Assembly (NCBI GenBank): GCA_040752835.1
Contig: JBFMGG010000005.1
Location: 124,001-188,000 of the forward strand
Origin: Campylobacterota bacterium
GTDB taxonomy: Bacteria; Campylobacterota; Campylobacteria; Campylobacterales; Sulfurimonadaceae
Direction of reading: 5' to 3'
Length of the DNA stretch: 64,000 nt
Made by a program: the position numbers and the translations under genes. Below, piece after piece: positions 60,012 through 64,000 of the stretch. Under the pieces are notes generated by a model. That model did no database searches, had not been told where the DNA came from, and worked only from the letters and a program-made list of their open reading frames with translations. The stretch's first letter is position 1, and every line of letters begins with the position of its first letter.

Positions 60012-61211
60012 ATGGCAAAAGAAAAGTTTACGCGTACTAAACCACACGTTAACATCGGTACAATCGGTCACGTTGACCACGGTAAAACTACTTTGACAGC
60101 TGCTATTACAGCTGTACTCGCAGTAACAAACGGTGCTGCTATGATGGACTACGATCAGATCGACAACGCTCCTGAAGAGCGCGAGCGCGGTATTACGATC
60201 GCTACATCACACGTTGAGTACGAAACAGACAAACGTCACTACGCGCACGTTGACTGTCCTGGTCACGCCGACTACGTCAAAAACATGATTACGGGTGCTG
60301 CTCAGATGGACGGCGCTATTCTCGTTGTTTCTGCAGCGGACGGCCCGATGCCACAAACGCGTGAGCACATCCTTCTTTCTAAACAAGTCGGTGTTCCTTA
60401 CATCGTTGTTTTCATGAACAAAGAAGATATGGTTGACGACGAAGAACTTCTTGAGCTTGTTGAAATGGAAATCCGTGAATTGCTCAGCAACTACGACTTC
60501 CCAGGTGACGATACTCCAATCGTAGCCGGTTCTGCACTTCGCGCTCTTGAAGAAGCGAAAACTGGAACACTCGGTGAGTGGTCTGCGAAAATCCAGAAGC
60601 TGATGGCTGCGGTTGACGAGTACATCCCTGAGCCGACTCGTGAAACAGACAAAGATTTCTTGATGCCTGTTGAAGACGTTTTCTCAATCTCTGGACGTGG
60701 TACGGTTGTAACTGGTCGTATCGAGCGTGGTGTTGTTAAAATCGGTGACACGATCGAGATCGTTGGTCTTCGCGACACTCAGACAACTACCGTTACCGGT
60801 GTTGAAATGTTCCGTAAAGAAATGGAGCAGGGTGAAGCGGGTGATAACTGCGGTATCCTCCTTCGCGGTACGAAAAAAGAAGATGTTGAGCGTGGTCAGG
60901 TTCTTTGTAAGCCTAAATCAATCACTCCTCACACAAAATTCGAAGCTGAGATTTACGTACTGAGCAAAGAAGAGGGTGGACGTCATACTCCGTTCTTCAA
61001 CGGTTACCGTCCTCAGTTCTACGTTCGTACAACGGACGTAACAGGTGCGATCACTCTGCCGGAAGGTACAGAGATGGTTATGCCTGGCGATAACGTTAAA
61101 ATCAATGCCGAACTGATCCATCCGATCGCGATGGAAGAGGGTACTCGCTTCGCGATCCGCGAAGGTGGACGTACTGTCGGTGCAGGTGTCGTTTCTAAAA
61201 TCCTTGCATAA
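60012..61211 (+). CDS. tuf: Elongation factor Tu
   Basis: EF-Tu brings aminoacyl-tRNA to the ribosome with GTP. The 399-residue protein has G1 GHVDHGKTT (19-27), [12 protein letters not shown] (~81), and the base-recognition motif MNKED, here with Glu in place of Cys or Glu/Asp variants of NKxD (~136). CGGAGGA precedes the ATG. Wobble bases are more often T than in neighbouring metabolic genes, the mark of high expression. Confidence 0.98.
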   Translation: MAKEKFTRTKPHVNIGTIGHVDHGKTTLTAAITAVLAVTNGAAMMDYDQIDNAPEERERGITIATSHVEYETDKRHYAHVDCPGHADYVKNMITGAAQMDGAILVVSAADGPMPQTREHILLSKQVGVPYIVVFMNKEDMVDDEELLELVEMEIRELLSNYDFPGDDTPIVAGSALRALEEAKTGTLGEWSAKIQKLMAAVDEYIPEPTRETDKDFLMPVEDVFSISGRGTVVTGRIERGVVKIGDTIEIVGLRDTQTTTVTGVEMFRKEMEQGEAGDNCGILLRGTKKEDVERGQVLCKPKSITPHTKFEAEIYVLSKEEGGRHTPFFNGYRPQFYVRTTDVTGAITLPEGTEMVMPGDNVKINAELIHPIAMEEGTRFAIREGGRTVGAGVVSKILA

Positions 61212-61216
61212 TTTCT

Positions 61217-61234
61217 TCCGGTCTGCGGACCGGA
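61217..61234 (+). terminator. Hairpin between tuf and rpmG
   Basis: TCCGGTC and GACCGGA pair around TGCG, followed by only TTTAAAGG. It is more likely an attenuator or processing site lowering rpmG-nusG expression than a full stop. Confidence 0.5.
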
Positions 61235-61248
61235 TTTAAAGGTTAACC

Positions 61249-61401
61249 ATGCGTGAAAATATTCACTTGGCTTGTGAAAAGTGCACACGCCGCAACTACC
61301 ACACAAGCAAAAACAAAAAGACTCACACTGAAAAATTTTCAGTGAAAAAGTTTTGCAAATTCTGCCGCGAACACACCGTTCACAAAGAAGCGAAACTTTA
61401 A
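61249..61401 (+). CDS. rpmG: 50S ribosomal protein L33
   Basis: The 50-residue protein MRENIHLACEKCTRRNYHTS ends KFCREHTVHKEAKL. It keeps two CX2C pairs (CEKC, CKFC), so it is the zinc-binding form. AAAGG precedes the ATG. The usual neighbour order tuf-rpmG-trnW-secE is kept. Confidence 0.97.
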   Translation: MRENIHLACEKCTRRNYHTSKNKKTHTEKFSVKKFCKFCREHTVHKEAKL

Positions 61402-61428
61402 GTCCTTTCCCTTCGGGGATTCAACCAT

Positions 61429-61504
61429 AGGTCAGTAGCTCCAATGGTAGAGCGCCGGATTCCAAATCCGATGGTTGGGGGTTCGAATCCCTCCTGGCCT
61501 GCCA
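61429..61504 (+). tRNA. trnW: tRNA-Trp (anticodon CCA)
   Basis: AGGTCAG/CTGGCCT acceptor arms (one G-T pair), anticodon loop TTCCAAA (anticodon CCA), GTTCGAATC T-arm, discriminator G and an encoded CCA. Lies between rpmG and secE, as in many bacteria. Confidence 0.95.
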
Positions 61505-61565
61505 CCATTTTCGACTAATAGTGCTTGAGAGCTTTATTCGTTGGAAATGTCCCAAGGATACAATG

Positions 61566-61751
61566 ATGAAAAACACGTTGAGCAATTACATCCACAGCGC
61601 CAAAATGGAACTGGCAAAAGTCATTTTCCCGACAAAACCCCAGGTCCGCCAGGCATTTATCGCGGTGCTGGTCGTCGTGACGTTCGTCGTTTTGTTCCTT
61701 GCGTTGGTGGACTTCATCATGTCATCAACCGTTTCGGCAATTTTGAGTTAA
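61566..61751 (+). CDS. secE: Protein translocase subunit SecE
   Basis: The 61-residue short form has a single C-terminal membrane helix (AFIAVLVVVTFVVLFLALVDFIM) after the conserved amphipathic helix AKMELAKVIFPTKPQVRQ. It braces SecY in the translocon. Two ATGs at 61563 and 61566; the second has better spacing to AAGGA. nusG follows after nine bases. Confidence 0.95.
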   Translation: MKNTLSNYIHSAKMELAKVIFPTKPQVRQAFIAVLVVVTFVVLFLALVDFIMSSTVSAILS

Positions 61752-61760
61752 GGAAAGAAC

Positions 61761-62291
61761 ATGGCACATCGTTGGTACTCGATTCAAACGTATGCCGGCA
61801 GTGAGCGGAGCGTCAAAGCGGCGATCGAAAACATCATTGCCGAAAATCATCTCGAAGAGGTAATCACCGAAGTTATCGTTCCGACCGAAGACGTCATCGA
61901 AGTCAAGAACGGCAAAAAGAAGATTTCGGAGCGTTCCCTCTACTCGGGGTACGTGTTCGCGAACATGGACCTGAGTATCGATCTTCAGCATAAAATCCAG
62001 TCTCTGCCGCGTGTCGCGGGATTCATTGGCGAAGCGAACAAGCCGACTCCGTTGAGCGACAGCGACATTAAAGTCATCCTCGACCGGGTAACGAACCGCT
62101 CTGCGCCGAAGCCGAAGGTTTTCTTCGACAACGGCGAAATGGTACGTATCGTGGACGGTCCGTTCGCGAACTTCACCGGAACCGTGGATGAATACGATCT
62201 TGAACACGGTACGTTGAAGCTCAACGTTTCGATCTTCGGCCGAAGCACACCGGTCGATATTTCGTACACTCAAGTCGAAAAAATCATTTAA
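61761..62291 (+). CDS. nusG: Transcription termination/antitermination factor NusG
   Basis: NusG binds RNA polymerase and links it to Rho or the ribosome. The 176-residue protein has RWYSIQTYAGSERSVKAAIE at the start (NGN domain) and a C-terminal KOW motif (GEMVRIVDGPFANFTGTVDE, ~123). Standard length and position. Confidence 0.97.
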   Translation: MAHRWYSIQTYAGSERSVKAAIENIIAENHLEEVITEVIVPTEDVIEVKNGKKKISERSLYSGYVFANMDLSIDLQHKIQSLPRVAGFIGEANKPTPLSDSDIKVILDRVTNRSAPKPKVFFDNGEMVRIVDGPFANFTGTVDEYDLEHGTLKLNVSIFGRSTPVDISYTQVEKII

Positions 62292-62312
62292 TCTCAAAAA
62301 AAGGAAGCACAA

Positions 62313-62738
62313 ATGGCAAAGAAAATAGCTGGCTACATCAAGTTGCAAATTCAAGCCGGTGCGGCTAACCCGGCTCCTCCGGTTGGTCCTGCCCTTGGTC
62401 AACGCGGTGTCAACATCATGGAATTCTGTAAAGCGTTCAACGAGCGTACAAAAGATAAAGCGGGTTACAAACTCCCGACCGTTATCACCGTGTATGCGGA
62501 CAAAACCTTCTCTTTCATCACAAAGCAGCCGTCAAACACTGCATTGATCATGGAAAAGGCAGGGATCAAAAAAGGGTCTGAAAATCCACTCAAAAACAAA
62601 GTGGCAAAAATCACCAAAGCCCAGATCATGGAAATCGTCAAGCAGAAAATGCAAGACATGAACACTGACGACGCCGAGTCCGCTGCGCGTACTATCGCCG
62701 GATCCGCTCGTTCTATGGGTATCGACGTCGTCGAATAA
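62313..62738 (+). CDS. rplK: 50S ribosomal protein L11
   Basis: L11 is part of the factor-binding stalk base. The 141-residue protein has [20 protein letters not shown] at the start and [15 protein letters not shown]-like sequence at the end (here [17 protein letters not shown]). AAAGGAAG precedes the ATG. Confidence 0.98.
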   Translation: MAKKIAGYIKLQIQAGAANPAPPVGPALGQRGVNIMEFCKAFNERTKDKAGYKLPTVITVYADKTFSFITKQPSNTALIMEKAGIKKGSENPLKNKVAKITKAQIMEIVKQKMQDMNTDDAESAARTIAGSARSMGIDVVE

Positions 62739-62803
62739 TCAATTACTCTTCGACCGCAAAGAGGCTAATCCCTGCGGCAGATTCTAGAAATGGAGAATTC
62801 ATT

Positions 62804-63499
62804 ATGGCAAGCAAACGCTATAAACAACTAAGTGAAAAAATCGATTTGGCGAAAAGCTACACTGTAGACGATGCGTCAACGGCAATTAAAGAACTCAAAT
62901 CGGCAAAATTCGACGAAACCGTTGAAATCGCTTTGAACCTCGGTGTAGATCCACGTCACGCTGATCAAATGATCCGTGGTGCGGTTGTGCTTCCACACGG
63001 AACAGGGAAAGTGGTGCGTGTCGCCGTTTTCGCAAAAGGCGCAAAAGTGGATGAGGCCAAAGCGGCGGGTGCAGACATCGTCGGTGCCGAAGATCTCGTA
63101 GACGAAATCAAAGCGGGCAACATCAATTTCGATATCGTTGTCGCTGCTCCCGATTGTATGGGACTTGTCGGTCAGGTAGGGCGTATCCTCGGGCCAAAGG
63201 GGATGATGCCGAACCCTAAAACCGGAACCGTTACCGCAGAAGTCGGTAAAGCGGTCAGCAACGTCAAAGGCGGTCAGGTTAATTTCCGCGTCGACAAAAA
63301 AGGAAACATCCACGCCGGTATCGGTAAAGTGAGTTTCGATTCAGACAAAATCGCCGAAAACATCAAAGCGTTCGTCGGCGCGATCAACCGTGCGAAACCT
63401 TCAACGGCAAAAGGTCGCTATATCAAGAACGCGGCGCTCTCTTTGACGATGAGCCCGGCGATCAAATTCGATACCCAAGAACTTTTGGATATCCGCTAA
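62804..63499 (+). CDS. rplA: 50S ribosomal protein L1
   Basis: L1 forms the mobile stalk at the E-site and often represses its own operon. The 231-residue protein has [20 protein letters not shown] (~33), [18 protein letters not shown] (~125) and [19 protein letters not shown]. The 65-base gap before it can form CTCTT/AAGAG (62746-62763). Confidence 0.98.
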   Translation: MASKRYKQLSEKIDLAKSYTVDDASTAIKELKSAKFDETVEIALNLGVDPRHADQMIRGAVVLPHGTGKVVRVAVFAKGAKVDEAKAAGADIVGAEDLVDEIKAGNINFDIVVAAPDCMGLVGQVGRILGPKGMMPNPKTGTVTAEVGKAVSNVKGGQVNFRVDKKGNIHAGIGKVSFDSDKIAENIKAFVGAINRAKPSTAKGRYIKNAALSLTMSPAIKFDTQELLDIR

Positions 63500-63508
63500 A
63501 CGAAAAGC

Positions 63509-63526
63509 AAAGGCGTAACCGCCTTT
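63509..63526 (+). terminator. Attenuator-like hairpin after rplA
   Basis: AAAGGCG and CGCCTTT pair fully around TAAC, followed by ATCTTATGG without a T-run. It stands just before the L10 leader and could reduce read-through. Confidence 0.5.
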
Positions 63527-63533
63527 ATCTTAT

Positions 63534-63600
63534 GGACTGAAGACAGTAGGGGGCCTGTGCCTTAATCGGTGAAAACCGCCCCGCTTGAAGTCATGTCTGG
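63534..63600 (+). ncRNA. Structured L10 leader of rplJL
   Basis: The pairings nest as a branched RNA: AGACA/TGTCT (63541-63545, 63594-63598), GGGG/CCCC (63549-63552, 63579-63582), GGC-CTGT-GCC (63552-63561, competing for one G), and CGGT-GAAA-ACCG with a GNRA tetraloop (63567-63578). Position and form fit the leader to which L10(L12)4 binds to control rplJL. Confidence 0.7.
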
Positions 63601-63612
63601 AAAGGAGAAACG

Positions 63613-64000
63613 ATGAACAAAACGCAAAAAGCTGAGATTGTTGGCGCTCTGAGTGAAGAGTTCAAATCGGCAAAAGCAGTCGTTATGTGTGATTATCGCG
63701 GTCTCACCGTTGCAGACCTCGAATCATTGCGCAAAATCGCACGTGCTAAAGAAGCAAAAGTCCAGGTTGTGAAAAACACCCTTGCGACAATCGCTCTGAA
63801 CAATGCCGGGATGAGCGGTATCGACATTAAAGATACCAACATCTTCGTATGGGGTGAAGACGCTATCGCCGCTTCAAAAGTTGCTGTCGACTTCGGTAAA
63901 GACAACGATAAATTCGTTATCCGTACCGCATACATCGACGGCGAAGCGGCGGATGAGAAAAAAGTCCGTGCATTTGCTACGCTTCCGGGTCGCGAAGAGC
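63613..64000 (+). CDS. rplJ: 50S ribosomal protein L10, N-terminal part
   Basis: The first 129 residues or so of L10, the base of the L7/L12 stalk, are visible; the window ends inside the gene. MNKTQKAEIVGALSEEFKSA and VVMCDYRGLTVADLESLRK are typical. The ATG follows AAAGGAG at the end of the structured leader. rplL should lie just beyond the edge. Confidence 0.96.
   Translation, partial: MNKTQKAEIVGALSEEFKSAKAVVMCDYRGLTVADLESLRKIARAKEAKVQVVKNTLATIALNNAGMSGIDIKDTNIFVWGEDAIAASKVAVDFGKDNDKFVIRTAYIDGEAADEKKVRAFATLPGREE

Overview
The window reads as one continuous piece of a Campylobacterota (epsilonproteobacterial) chromosome, most like a free-living Sulfuricurvum/Sulfurimonas-type organism. 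I infer this from gene content and order, not from a database search. The pointers are a gamma-delta-alpha-beta pyruvate:ferredoxin oxidoreductase operon, a bc1 complex with a diheme cytochrome c1, an adjacent eptA-lpxE lipid A pair, a crdA-crdB-czcB-czcA-like efflux operon, an LL-diaminopimelate-type aminotransferase next to hom, and the tRNA-tuf-rpmG-trnW-secE-nusG-rplKAJ order. By eye the DNA is slightly over half G+C, which is high for the group. I saw no insertion sequence, prophage, CRISPR array or integration scar. Coding density is very high, and many neighbouring genes overlap by 1-4 bases.

Layout. 1-2 kb: end of an AddA-type helicase-nuclease, then rplM-rpsI. 2-4 kb (minus strand): an LtaS-like membrane sulfatase-fold enzyme. 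4.1-12 kb: a heavy-metal efflux operon (PepSY-like protein, TolC-like channel, adaptor, RND pump, DUF3240 protein) running into an OmpR-type two-component pair. 12-14.3 kb: eptA-lpxE, preceded by three 11-bp direct repeats that look like a response-regulator site. 14.4-17.3 kb: secreted alpha-carbonic anhydrase, an orphan solute-binding protein and a phosphoglycolate-phosphatase-like HAD enzyme. 17.4-20.6 kb: porCDAB behind a perfect FNR-type palindrome.

20.7-26 kb is the most unusual part: lsrK (autoinducer-2 kinase), an LsrG-like protein, a class II aldolase and luxS lie together with no Lsr transporter, LsrR or LsrF. luxS also leads a tightly overlapping operon that ends in a MnmC-type tRNA methyltransferase. 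26-31 kb: riboflavin synthase, a Sel1-repeat protein, mnmG and unknowns. 30.8-33.9 kb: petABC plus a small c-type cytochrome. 34-37.6 kb: molybdenum cofactor genes moaA and moeA flank queE-queD. 37.7-42.2 kb: rRNA methyltransferases rsmE, rsmI and rlmB, L31, and a RodZ-like protein. 42.2-44.7 kb: aminotransferase-hom.

44.9-47.8 kb: the alpha ribosomal operon (rpmJ-rpsM-rpsK-rpsD-rpoA-rplQ). 48-59.4 kb: housekeeping genes (NifU-like protein, murE, ferredoxin, panD, ebfC, prenyl synthase, tkt, a TrmH-family enzyme, a thioredoxin, a radical SAM protein, mgtE, a cation/proton antiporter, yaaA). 59.4-64 kb: four tRNAs, tuf, rpmG, tRNA-Trp, secE, nusG, rplK, rplA and the start of rplJ, cut by the window edge behind a structured L10 leader.

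Together the genes suggest a respiring autotroph that fixes CO2 partly through pyruvate synthase, with active metal and lipid A stress responses and much RNA modification (mnmG, mnmC domain, queDE, rsmE, rsmI, rlmB, a second TrmH-family enzyme). Apart from the gaps described among the features, there is no gene-free stretch longer than about 300 bases.
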